Origin: an uncultured Bacteroidia bacterium
GTDB lineage: Bacteria > Bacteroidota > Bacteroidia > Bacteroidales > F082
NCBI GenBank assembly: GCA_902774295.1
Contig: CACYHP010000005.1
Location: 62,001-126,000, forward strand
Length of the DNA: 64,000 bases
Direction: 5' to 3'
The translations under genes were made by a program, and so were the position numbers. The notes below the pieces were generated by a model. That model had not been told where the DNA came from. It saw only the letters and a list, made by a program, of their open reading frames with translations, and did no database searches. Below are positions 37,046-44,809 of the stretch, in pieces. The stretch's first letter is position 1. Each line of letters begins with the position of its first letter.

Positions 37046-37179
37046 GTCATTTCGACTGGAGTGTAACGCAGTGGAACGGAATGGAGAAATCCTTGTTTAA
37101 CTAAATCATTCAATTGTTTACGTAAATAAAGGATTTCTCGACTACCATCTCACTGTGTTCGATGTTCGCTCGAAATGAC
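37046..37179. repeat. Inverted pair of REP-like elements overlapping the 3' end of folP
   Basis: A forward copy at 37046-37092 (GTCATTTCGACTGGAGTG ... GGAGAAATCC) faces an inverted copy at 37129-37179 (GGATTTCTCG ... TCGCTCGAAATGAC), with a 36-bp spacer. The inverted copy supplies the last ten codons of folP, including the stop. The pair could fold into a large hairpin. Confidence 0.75.
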
Positions 37180-37998
37180 GGAGTGTGTGAGTTTCACTGC
37201 TTCGACAGCCTCTTTCACGTCATGAACTCTTAATATTTCAGCTCCGTTCATTAAAGCAATGGTATTCAACACTGTAGTGCCATTCAATGCTTCTTGTGGA
37301 GTGAATCCTAAAGTCTTATAAATCAGAGATTTACGAGATATTCCAATCAAAATTGGGAGTCCGTTGACGCGGTATTTGTCGAGGTCTCGAAGCAAAGCGA
37401 AGTTGCATTCGATAGTCTTGTTGAACCCGATTCCAGGGTCTAAAATTATCTGTTGCTCGCCGTATTCCAGAAGCTTATTCACTTGATTTTCAAGGAATTG
37501 ACGAACTTTCTCATGCACGTCTTCGCTGATGATTTCCTCGTGATGCATGCCTTCGAGGGTTCCGGTGATATGCATCAGGATGTAAGGAATATGATTCTTT
37601 CCGATATACGGAATCATAGCCTCGTCGAAGAGTCCGCCTGAGATGTCGTTGATGATGTCGGCACCTTCTGCAATGCATTGAGCAGCAACACTTTGACGGA
37701 ATGTGTCAATGGAAATCGGGATGTTTGGAAACTCTTTCCTGATTGCCTTCAAAGCCGGAATGATTCGTTCAATTTCTTCCTTGTCGGAGATGCGTTCGCT
37801 GCCCGGTCGGGTGGAAAAAGCACCCAGGTCGAGGATGTCGGCACCCTCGGCGACCATCTTCTGACAATGTTCCAAAACCGACGTAAGTCCTTGATACTTA
37901 CCGCCATCGAAGAATGAATCTGGCGTCACGTTCATGATTCCCATCACAACGGGACGGTCCCACGAAAAAATTTGTTCTCTACTCGCTATTCGTAACAT
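37150..37998 (-). CDS. folP: Dihydropteroate synthase
   Basis: A 282-residue enzyme joining p-aminobenzoate to dihydropterin pyrophosphate in folate synthesis, the sulfonamide target. The family motifs are present: MGIMNVTPDSFFDGG (pterin site), GADILDLGAFSTRPGS, the ISIDTF strand, ADIINDISGG, ILDPGIGFNKT and LIGISRKSLI. The C-terminus ends normally through VKEAVEAVKLT, but the last residues (SSEHRTQ) are encoded by a REP-like repeat rather than family sequence. The gene is divergent from the DUF1599 gene. Confidence 0.95.
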   Translation of the reverse strand: MLRIASREQIFSWDRPVVMGIMNVTPDSFFDGGKYQGLTSVLEHCQKMVAEGADILDLGAFSTRPGSERISDKEEIERIIPALKAIRKEFPNIPISIDTFRQSVAAQCIAEGADIINDISGGLFDEAMIPYIGKNHIPYILMHITGTLEGMHHEEIISEDVHEKVRQFLENQVNKLLEYGEQQIILDPGIGFNKTIECNFALLRDLDKYRVNGLPILIGISRKSLIYKTLGFTPQEALNGTTVLNTIALMNGAEILRVHDVKEAVEAVKLTHSVISSEHRTQ

Positions 37999-38021
37999 AA
38001 AAATGTGTATTTTTACAAACG

Positions 38022-38029
38022 CAAAATTA
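38022..38029 (-). promoter_or_regulatory. -7 promoter element of folP
   Basis: TAATTTTG on the minus strand (CAAAATTA as written), 23 nt upstream of the folP start and inside the short divergent gap to the DUF1599 gene. Confidence 0.5.
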
Positions 38030-38043
38030 TAAAATTTTTTTCA

Positions 38044-38595
38044 ATGAAGAGAGATACGACAGCAGAATATCAGCAAGTGGTGGCGCAGTGCCGCGATATT
38101 TTTGATAAAAAGATGAAAGATTACGGCGCGGCATGGCGTATCATGCGCACAGAGTCGCTCACCGACCAGATTTATATCAAGGCAAACCGCATCAGAAGTC
38201 TGCAGAGAAAGAAGGAACATCTTGTAAATGAAGGCATTGAGCCTGAGTTTATCGGCATCATCAACTATTCAGCTATGGCGATAATCCAGCTGCAGCTTGG
38301 CGTGGTTGAACAGCCTGATCTGGACTTTGAGAGAGCTTCGGAACTGTATAAAAAGGTTCTTGACGAGGCTTTCGACCTCATGATGAAGAAAAACCATGAT
38401 TATGACGAGGCATGGCGCAGCATGCGTATCAGCTCGATGACTGACTTGATTCTGATGAAGATATTGAGAGTCAAGGAGATAGAGGATAACAATGGCAAGA
38501 CTTTGATTTCAGAAGGTCTCGACGCAAACTACTTCGACATGATAAACTACGCTGTCTTCTGCATGATTTTAATTAACGAAGGTAAGAAAGAATAA
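38044..38595 (+). CDS. DUF1599 domain protein
   Basis: A 183-residue cytosolic protein made of two similar halves, each with the DUF1599 pattern: CRDIFDKKMKDYGAAWRIMRTESLTDQI in the first and AFDLMMKKNHDYDEAWRSMRISSMTDLI in the second. The repeated K-x-x-D-Y-x-x-A-W-R core suggests a nucleotide- or metal-binding all-alpha fold, but no reaction is known. ATG 38044 is preferred to 38005, which would overlap the folP promoter. Its stop overlaps the start of the next gene by one base (TAATG). Confidence 0.85.
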   Translation: MKRDTTAEYQQVVAQCRDIFDKKMKDYGAAWRIMRTESLTDQIYIKANRIRSLQRKKEHLVNEGIEPEFIGIINYSAMAIIQLQLGVVEQPDLDFERASELYKKVLDEAFDLMMKKNHDYDEAWRSMRISSMTDLILMKILRVKEIEDNNGKTLISEGLDANYFDMINYAVFCMILINEGKKE

Positions 38596-39686
38596 TGGCA
38601 GGTTCAGCAAAGAAAACGGTTGTCGCGGTATGCAGGATACTCGTCGGATTGCTGTTTATTTTCAGCAGTTTCACGAAGGGTGTCGACCCGCTTGGGACGA
38701 AGTACAAGATGCTTGAATACTTCGCCGCTTATGGTATTGAGTGGCTGAACGACGCCGCTTTGGTGCTTGCCGTGGTGATGATCTTGGTGGAGTTTATCGT
38801 TGGTATCTGCTTGCTAACCAACGTCTTGCCGCGCCTCGCTACGCTCGGCGCGACCCTCCTCATGATTTTCTTCACCGCCACAACGTTTTTCGATGCCTTG
38901 TACGACCTCGTCCCCGACTGCGGATGCTTCGGAACGGCGATAAAACTCACAAACTGGCAGACGTTTGGCAAGAATATAGTGATAGATCTGGTGCTTTTGC
39001 CAGTGATTGTCAACAATAAGTCGCTGAAAAACAAACGATTGACGCTTGCGGGACAATGGATACTTGCTGTTGTTTTCATGGCATGCTTTACTTGGTTTGA
39101 GATTTACAACATCCGCCATCTGCCGGTCATCGACTTCATGGACTGGAAAGTGGGGAAGGACATGACGCCTCAAAGCTACGACGCAGGCAAGATTTTCGTG
39201 ACGTATCAGAACAACGAAACCGGTGAAACTCAAGAGTTTGAGTCGCCAAACTACCCGTGGAACGACAGCGTGTGGATGAGCCAGTGGACCTTCGTGTCGC
39301 AACGCTCCGAAGGCGGCTCCGATGCTCTCGGATTCGCCATCTTGGACGCTGAAGGCGAGGACTTTACGCATATCTTGTTCGAGACAGAGAACCTTTACGT
39401 CTTCGTGGCACCGTATCTCGAAGAGATGACAGAACAAGACTTCGAGAACTGTACTAAGATGACGGAAGTGGCTTATAATCAAGGATTTGAATATATCTGG
39501 CTGACGTCGGCATTGCCTGAAGATGTTGAGAAACTGAACGAAAAATATCTGATTTTCAACGATGTCTATTATGGCGACGAACTTGAGTTGAAGACCATGG
39601 TGCGCTCGAATCCAGGCCTTATGCTGATTGATAACGGCGTAATTAAGAATAAGTGGTCGAAAATCGATTTTCCGTTGGTGAAATAG
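38595..39686 (+). CDS. DoxX-type membrane protein (BT_3928-like family)
   Basis: A 363-residue membrane protein. The N-terminal half has four or five membrane helices of DoxX type (VAVCRILVGLLFIFSSFTKGVDP, AALVLAVVMILVEFIVGICLL, LATLGATLLMIFFTATTFFDA) with a CGCFG motif after a DLVPD loop. A further helix lies near 155. The rest is a periplasmic thioredoxin-like domain without a CxxC. The family is typically found between DUF1599 and triosephosphate isomerase genes in Bacteroidales. Here tpiA lies 20 kb further on. Function unknown. Confidence 0.83.
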   Translation: MAGSAKKTVVAVCRILVGLLFIFSSFTKGVDPLGTKYKMLEYFAAYGIEWLNDAALVLAVVMILVEFIVGICLLTNVLPRLATLGATLLMIFFTATTFFDALYDLVPDCGCFGTAIKLTNWQTFGKNIVIDLVLLPVIVNNKSLKNKRLTLAGQWILAVVFMACFTWFEIYNIRHLPVIDFMDWKVGKDMTPQSYDAGKIFVTYQNNETGETQEFESPNYPWNDSVWMSQWTFVSQRSEGGSDALGFAILDAEGEDFTHILFETENLYVFVAPYLEEMTEQDFENCTKMTEVAYNQGFEYIWLTSALPEDVEKLNEKYLIFNDVYYGDELELKTMVRSNPGLMLIDNGVIKNKWSKIDFPLVK

Positions 39687-39687
39687 T

Positions 39688-40746
39688 ATGTTTGCGTACA
39701 TTGTGAGAAAGATACTTTACGGCATCCTCGTCCTTTGGGGCGTGGCGACGCTGGTGTTTTTCCTATTCACGATAGTTCCAGGCGACCCAGTGCGCATGAT
39801 GCTCGGCCAGCGTGCCGACGAGAAAGACGTGCAGGCTATCCGTCATGAGCTCGGTCTTGACCAAAGCATTGGTAAACAATACGTTGACTATCTCAACGAC
39901 CTCTCGTTTATCTCGTTTTACAACGAAAACAAAGATTTGTCGAAATACGAGCCCTATGCCAGAATAGCGACTGTCGGCAGCACTAAAATCATCTTCAAAA
40001 CGCCGTATCTGCGCTATTCGTATCAGAGCAAAAGACCAGTGGGGACAATACTTTCCGAGGCTTTCCCGAACACTCTGATACTCGCTTTCGTCTCGATACT
40101 CTTCGCTTTTGTGATAGGCGTGCTTCTCGGGGTGCTCACAGCTGTCGTGAACTCCAACTTTTTAAACCGTTTCACCTTGTTTATCACCACGATAGGCATG
40201 TCGCTGCCGTCGTTTTTCGCCGCAATCCTCATCGCGTGGCTGTTTGGCTTCGTTTTGGAGTCGGTGACGGGTCTGAGCATGACAGGAAGCCTTTTCTCTG
40301 TTGACGATTACGGCAACGGAGCCTATCTTGACCTGAAAAACCTCATTTTGCCAGCGTTGACGCTCGGTTTGAGGCCGTTGGCGGTCATCACCGAGCTCAC
40401 CAGAACCACCTTGCTTGAGGTGATGTCGATGGATTACATCCGCACAGCCAAGGCCAAAGGCTTGAAGAAATGGCGTGTCATCGGCGTTCATGCACTCAGA
40501 AACGCTCTGACACCAGTGGTTACTGCCGTTTCCGGATGGTTTGCATCCTTGCTGGCAGGTGCCGTCTTCGTGGAATATGTCTTCGACTGGAAAGGAATCG
40601 GCGTGGTTATCGTCGATGCGCTCGACAAATTCGACTTCCCAGTCGTCATGGGCGCAGTATTGCTCATCGGAGTGATGCTCATCATTATCAACATTGTAGT
40701 TGATATAATTTACGGAATTCTGGATCCGAGAGTTAGGATAAAATAA
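39688..40746 (+). CDS. ABC transporter permease, DppB/OppB-like
   Basis: A 352-residue inner-membrane permease of the peptide/nickel type. The N-terminal signature MFAYIVRKILYGILVLWGVATLVFFLF, VPGDPVRMMLGQ and ELGLDQSIGKQY is followed by a periplasmic insert and five helices. The EAA-like coupling loop is MDYIRTAKAKGLKKWRVIGVHALRN. No DppC partner, ATPase or solute-binding protein lies next to it, so it must pair with parts encoded elsewhere or act with a distant operon. It begins 1 nt after the DoxX-type gene stop. Confidence 0.88.
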   Translation: MFAYIVRKILYGILVLWGVATLVFFLFTIVPGDPVRMMLGQRADEKDVQAIRHELGLDQSIGKQYVDYLNDLSFISFYNENKDLSKYEPYARIATVGSTKIIFKTPYLRYSYQSKRPVGTILSEAFPNTLILAFVSILFAFVIGVLLGVLTAVVNSNFLNRFTLFITTIGMSLPSFFAAILIAWLFGFVLESVTGLSMTGSLFSVDDYGNGAYLDLKNLILPALTLGLRPLAVITELTRTTLLEVMSMDYIRTAKAKGLKKWRVIGVHALRNALTPVVTAVSGWFASLLAGAVFVEYVFDWKGIGVVIVDALDKFDFPVVMGAVLLIGVMLIIINIVVDIIYGILDPRVRIK

Positions 40747-41110
40747 TCTTTACATTCCCTCAAAAATCGCATCCATAATTCTTTTATTCTATTTGAGCCC
40801 CAAGAGGATGATCCACTCTATGTTATCACATATTGTAATTTCCAATGTAAAATAATGATTGACAATGAATTATGTTTCTTCGCAATAATTGTGTAGATTT
40901 GCAACGACGGTTCAAATACAAAACGAGCCGGCAATAATCCTACTCGTCTATGTAAGTTCAACAGATTTTACCCTGCAAATAAAACTTTATGCAAAAACCC
41001 AATTTTGATATTTACAGCTAATTTTGAAAAGTTTTTTGTTTTTTCTTCTCACGAGTGTAAGATTTCATAATATTCTGCGATATTAATATAAACGAACGAA
41101 TGAATGCGAG
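40747..41110. other. Non-coding gap before the accessory block
   Basis: 364 nt without a supportable gene. It holds a possible -7 element TAATTTTG at 41019-41026 for the sigma gene and a lone ECF-like -10 (CGTCTA, 40945-40950) without a matching -35. It marks the left edge of the accessory region. Confidence 0.5.
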
Positions 41111-41602
41111 ATGACGACAGAGGACTTCAAACGTGACATTTTGCGACTGCAACCTAGATTGCAACGTATCGCTGAGCATATCGTCGGTGACCCCGACAGC
41201 GCAGCGGATGCCGTGCAAGAAGCCGTAATCACATTGTGGGAGCAACGTACGTCGCTGCAAAGTCAGGATTTGGAAAAACTGGCACCTACCGTCGTTAAGC
41301 GACGCAGTATCGACATTCTGAGAAAACAGCATCCAACCGTGCCTGTCGATGCGGAAACCCTGATGCTGACTGAATTGCCATCTGACGACTCGGAAGAACG
41401 TTATCAGCTCGCCATAAAACTCGTTGACAAACTGCCCAAACGCCAGCGCGACACTATTTTGATGAAATACGAGAACGGCCTCAGCGTGGAGGAAATCGGG
41501 GAAGCGACCGGCATGAGCAGCACCCATGTGTATGCAACACTTTCGCGCGCTTACAAAGCATTGCGGGAAGCCATAAAACAATATAAGGAGGAAATATCAT
41601 GA
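41111..41602 (+). CDS. ECF-type RNA polymerase sigma factor 1
   Basis: A 163-residue sigma-70 family protein with region 2 (LQRIAEHIVGDPDSAADAVQEAVITLWEQR) and region 4 (LPKRQRDTILMKYENGLSVEEIGEATGMSSTHVYATLSRAYKALREAI). It is diverged from sigma factors 2 and 3 of this window: the region 2 core reads DAVQEAVITLWEQR instead of DLFQETLINLWRG. Its stop overlaps the next start (ATGA), so it is translationally coupled to the membrane protein at 41599, a likely anti-sigma factor. Confidence 0.88.
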   Translation: MTTEDFKRDILRLQPRLQRIAEHIVGDPDSAADAVQEAVITLWEQRTSLQSQDLEKLAPTVVKRRSIDILRKQHPTVPVDAETLMLTELPSDDSEERYQLAIKLVDKLPKRQRDTILMKYENGLSVEEIGEATGMSSTHVYATLSRAYKALREAIKQYKEEIS

Positions 41603-42324
41603 CACCTGAAAATGAAATGAACGAAGAATTACGCCAACTGCTCGACAGCTTGGAAGAACATGGAAAGAACGTCCGTCGGCAAAAACAACTCGGCGACTTA
41701 ATTGACCGCCTTGCCGAAGAGGAAAAACCGATGGTGATTCCTCGCAAACATGCAAAACTCGTCCCGATATGGTGGGCAATGGGTGCTGCAGCCGCCATAT
41801 TACTGTTTTGGCTTCTTCTTAAACCAAATGTTAACGAAGCCTCTTTGAATAATGAAATCATTGCGGAAGTACCAGAAATTATTGATTACAATGTTGATTC
41901 TGTCAAGATGGAAAAAGAAGATGCCGTTGTTGAAGAATTTGTTGTTAAAAAAGAACTTATGGCTGAAAATAAGCTAGATATTTCTAAAAAATCTATTTCT
42001 GATAAGAAAAAAACAAGTGCCGATATTATTGAACCAGTTGAGGAACAACCTGTTATTGCTGAAATAATCCCAGTACAACCTTCAGATTCAATGATTATTG
42101 AAACAAATACTATAATTCCTGAAAACGAAACGCCTTCAGCCGTTCAGAAACCCCAGCGGAGAGTCATCCGGAGCCTCAACCTGGTGTGCTATGAATGTCA
42201 GAAGGAACCCGATAATTTTCAATACCAAGCCGTAGTCACCAAACCCGAGAAGACGCTTTTCGGTCAGCCTCAAGACCCGAACATGAAAGACGGGGCTTTA
42301 GCATGGCAAGTTAAAATCAATTAA
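41599..42324 (+). CDS. Single-pass membrane protein, candidate anti-sigma factor 1
   Basis: A 241-residue protein with a cytosolic helical N-terminus (NEELRQLLDSLEEHGKNVRRQKQLGDLIDRL), one membrane helix (VPIWWAMGAAAAILLFWLLL, about 56-75) and a periplasmic part rich in Glu/Lys/Ile. A C-terminal block (RRVIRSLNLVCYECQKEPDNF) is distinctive. Coupling to the sigma gene by ATGA overlap and the topology support an anti-sigma role, but no classical ASD or zinc motif is seen. Confidence 0.65.
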   Translation: MTPENEMNEELRQLLDSLEEHGKNVRRQKQLGDLIDRLAEEEKPMVIPRKHAKLVPIWWAMGAAAAILLFWLLLKPNVNEASLNNEIIAEVPEIIDYNVDSVKMEKEDAVVEEFVVKKELMAENKLDISKKSISDKKKTSADIIEPVEEQPVIAEIIPVQPSDSMIIETNTIIPENETPSAVQKPQRRVIRSLNLVCYECQKEPDNFQYQAVVTKPEKTLFGQPQDPNMKDGALAWQVKIN

Positions 42325-42335
42325 AACGTAAAACA

Positions 42336-43646
42336 ATGAAACACATCATCTTAACAATAGCAATAGTTTTAGCCGCACTGACAGGCTTCGCTCAGGAAGA
42401 AGTCGCCATCGAGCAATACATCAACCAGAGTGTCAAAAAGCTGTATATCAACCCAGGATGGGATGTCCGCCTGATTCATGCCGAAACCGACAGCACTTAT
42501 CGTGTGGCAATAGTCACCACTGTTGATTTCGCAGCTTTGGCCTACAACGTCCAGCTGTGCAATCTCAAAGACCGTACATTGACGATTCTTGAAAATACCA
42601 AGATGCCACAAAGCACAGTGGTTGAGATAGAAGGTCCGATGACGTTTGACATGATTGCTCTGATGAACAGAGCAACTGTTGAAGCTGACAAAATCATCGC
42701 TCCCCAACCAGAGCAGACCAATTGTCGTCAGAAAAGCATATTTGTAGCACGTTATGCCAATTTGCACATCAGGAATTATCATATTCCAAACCAAGACTGC
42801 TTGTCGAACATAGAAATCTGGGACAACGCCAAATGCACAATAGATACCATTTCTGGGGATGGATATTCTTATGTGACAACTTATAACACATCTGATTTTC
42901 AAATTGTTACCAATAATTTAAATGGGGAAATCATATTGGACGAATATGATGAAACTCCAGGCTGGCATTATCAGAAAAAAGATTCGAGAGTGATTAAAAA
43001 CAAGGAGGTCGATGGAGAGATTGTCACAACAAATCGTAGAAAAATTTGGCAACATAATTTCAATGTTTGGGCATCTTTCGGCTATCGCTGGGGCACAAAT
43101 CCACCAGATGCTAATAGTCCGTTGCTGGAAGATGGTACACTGTCAATTAACGTAGGGGCAAGCACTGATTTTCAACTCAGCTGCCGTTGGAGTTTGAGTA
43201 CCGGAATCTTATTAAACGCAAACCGTAAATCATTATGCCATCAGGTGAAATACGAAGATGACGCTCTTGTTGTTGTTGACGGTCAGGAAGATTTCAAGCG
43301 CAATCGATTAAAATCCTATTATATCGGTATTCCTGTTGTTTTTAACTATTATCTTGGCAAACGACATACCGATAGTTTTTCGTTTGACATTTTCTGCGGT
43401 CGTCTTATCGGAGAAGAGCTTCGCACCAGCAAAGACGCCACCAATTTGTTGGGATTAACCAATTGGGATGGAGAAAACATCAAAAACACATTCAATCCAT
43501 GGAAACTTGAGGTCGGTATAAGCTTCAACACCAACATGCTGGGCATCTTCCACGGCATAAGAGTGTTCACAAACCTTCTGCCTGAATATAAACCAGGTGT
43601 GACAAGCAGCGAAATCAGGAATATCGGAATTGAAATTAAGTTCTAA
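42336..43646 (+). CDS. Secreted/outer-membrane protein with C-terminal beta-barrel-like domain
   Basis: A 436-residue exported protein (signal peptide ends TGFAQ). Residues about 20-210 look like a beta-helical auto-transporter head (GIN)-type region: LYINPGWDVRLIHAETDSTY, then short repeating strands (ADKIIAPQ, VARYANLHIRNYHI). The C-terminal 190 residues have alternating aromatic strands of a small outer-membrane barrel (WSLSTGILLNANRKS, YYIGIPVVFNYYLGKRH, WKLEVGISFNTNMLG) ending in IGIEIKF, an outer-membrane-type last strand. It is the third gene of the sigma 1 unit (12-nt gap), so it may be the sensor or an output of that system. Confidence 0.65.
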   Translation: MKHIILTIAIVLAALTGFAQEEVAIEQYINQSVKKLYINPGWDVRLIHAETDSTYRVAIVTTVDFAALAYNVQLCNLKDRTLTILENTKMPQSTVVEIEGPMTFDMIALMNRATVEADKIIAPQPEQTNCRQKSIFVARYANLHIRNYHIPNQDCLSNIEIWDNAKCTIDTISGDGYSYVTTYNTSDFQIVTNNLNGEIILDEYDETPGWHYQKKDSRVIKNKEVDGEIVTTNRRKIWQHNFNVWASFGYRWGTNPPDANSPLLEDGTLSINVGASTDFQLSCRWSLSTGILLNANRKSLCHQVKYEDDALVVVDGQEDFKRNRLKSYYIGIPVVFNYYLGKRHTDSFSFDIFCGRLIGEELRTSKDATNLLGLTNWDGENIKNTFNPWKLEVGISFNTNMLGIFHGIRVFTNLLPEYKPGVTSSEIRNIGIEIKF

Positions 43647-43660
43647 TTGTTTTTTTTTCT

Positions 43661-43668
43661 TATCTTTG
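43661..43668 (+). promoter_or_regulatory. -7 (housekeeping) promoter element upstream of sigma 2
   Basis: TATCTTTG following a T-rich stretch. It could give basal transcription in addition to the ECF-type promoter 20 nt downstream. Confidence 0.5.
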
Positions 43669-43687
43669 CAAAAAATTAATCATTTAT

Positions 43688-43717
43688 TGTAGTTTTTCCA
43701 TCACTATAGCGTCTAAT
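43688..43717 (+). promoter_or_regulatory. ECF-type promoter of sigma 2
   Basis: TGTAGT (43688-43693), a 16-nt spacer, then CGTCTAAT (43710-43717), 19 nt before the start codon. The same layout with the same spacer length precedes sigma 3, which suggests autoregulation. Confidence 0.6.
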
Positions 43718-43736
43718 AGGCAAAAGGTTTTAGACC

Positions 43737-44219
43737 ATGAAGGAGAAAGAATTGGAGTTTAACCGTATCGTGAAGGCCAATAAAGCCGCCATTTTCACTG
43801 TGTGCTACCTTTTTTCAAAGGACCAGGATGAGGTGAACGACCTGTTTCAGGAGACGCTCATCAACCTGTGGCGCGGATTCGAAGGCTTTCAGGGAAAATG
43901 CGACGTGAAGACATGGATCTGGCGCGTCAGCCTGAACACCTGCCTCACATTCGAACGTAAAAAGAAACGTCGCGTGGATACGTTGCCGCTGACAATGGAC
44001 ATCAACCTGTTCACCGACACCGACGATGACACCCGGCAAGTGCAGATGCTTTACCGCCGCATCAACAAACTTGGAATGCTCGATAGGGCAATCATCCTGC
44101 TTTGGCTGGAGAACATGAGCTACGAGGAAATCGGTGAAATCATCGGCATCTCCACCAAAAACGTCTCCGTAAAATTGGTCAGAATCAAAGAACAACTGAA
44201 GAAAATGTCGAACGACTAA
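43737..44219 (+). CDS. ECF-type RNA polymerase sigma factor 2
   Basis: A 160-residue ECF sigma factor. Region 2 contains CYLFSKDQDEVNDLFQETLINLWRGFEGF and the DNA-melting stretch VKTWIWRVSLNTCLTFERKKKR; region 4 has LDRAIILLWLENMSYEEIGEIIGISTKNVSVKLVRIKEQLKKM. It is a close paralogue of sigma 3 (48349). A 12-nt gap separates it from its membrane partner at 44232. The unit appears autoregulated by an ECF promoter. Confidence 0.92.
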   Translation: MKEKELEFNRIVKANKAAIFTVCYLFSKDQDEVNDLFQETLINLWRGFEGFQGKCDVKTWIWRVSLNTCLTFERKKKRRVDTLPLTMDINLFTDTDDDTRQVQMLYRRINKLGMLDRAIILLWLENMSYEEIGEIIGISTKNVSVKLVRIKEQLKKMSND

Positions 44220-44231
44220 AAACGCAAAGCT

Positions 44232-44789
44232 ATGGAAAACAACGAATTAGACGAAATGAGGGCGCAGCTTGCCACCTTAAACGAGAAGCTGGAAAAGGAA
44301 AGCATCGTAAGCGATAAGCATATTAGCGAAGCCACTAAGAAACACATTTCGGAAATGCAGCGTAAACTGCTCATCAGAATGATAGTTGTGGCTGTACTGA
44401 CACCTTTTATTTATTTGTGGTTATCTCCGTATTTTTTACCTTGGTGCTTGGGTGTTATCTCATTGAATCTCTATATCTATCTGAAAACCAGAAGGTGGAA
44501 TCTTGAATCGTTGAATGTGGCTGAGAATTCGAAACGAATCCACAAAATGATGAAAGTTTATAGGAGAACAAGACGGCTTTTAATGATATTCTTCTGTATG
44601 TTTTTGATACTCGTTGGAGTAATAGTCCTAATCGCGACAAAGGCATCAATAGAAGGTGTGTCAAAATTTTCATTTTGCCTTTATATTGATATAATTGTCG
44701 TCGGCCTTTATTATGTTATAGACAAAGTATTTGTCACACCCGATGTTGAAATAGTTTTGGAGGGAATCTTGAAAGAGTTGGAGGAATAA
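44232..44789 (+). CDS. Coiled-coil multi-pass membrane protein, candidate anti-sigma factor 2
   Basis: A 185-residue protein with a charged coiled-coil N-terminus (NNELDEMRAQLATLNEKLEKE, then SIVSDKHISEATKKH) and four hydrophobic segments (MIVVAVLTPFIYLWLS, FLPWCLGVISLNLYIYL, LLMIFFCMFLILVGVIVLIA, FCLYIDIIVVGLYYVI). The N-terminus aligns in pattern with that of 48850 (MENNxLxEL...QxxxL...EIV), and both follow paralogous sigma factors. Direct binding of the coiled coil to the sigma factor is the natural hypothesis; no known anti-sigma domain is seen. Confidence 0.65.
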   Translation: MENNELDEMRAQLATLNEKLEKESIVSDKHISEATKKHISEMQRKLLIRMIVVAVLTPFIYLWLSPYFLPWCLGVISLNLYIYLKTRRWNLESLNVAENSKRIHKMMKVYRRTRRLLMIFFCMFLILVGVIVLIATKASIEGVSKFSFCLYIDIIVVGLYYVIDKVFVTPDVEIVLEGILKELEE

Positions 44790-44809
44790 TGGAAATAAAC
44801 AATTAATCT

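Noticed and set aside
38814..39701. Long antisense frame (295 codons) opposite the DoxX-type gene
   Set aside because: The sense frame encodes a recognisable membrane protein family; the antisense reading is a by-product of its codon pattern and has no family resemblance.
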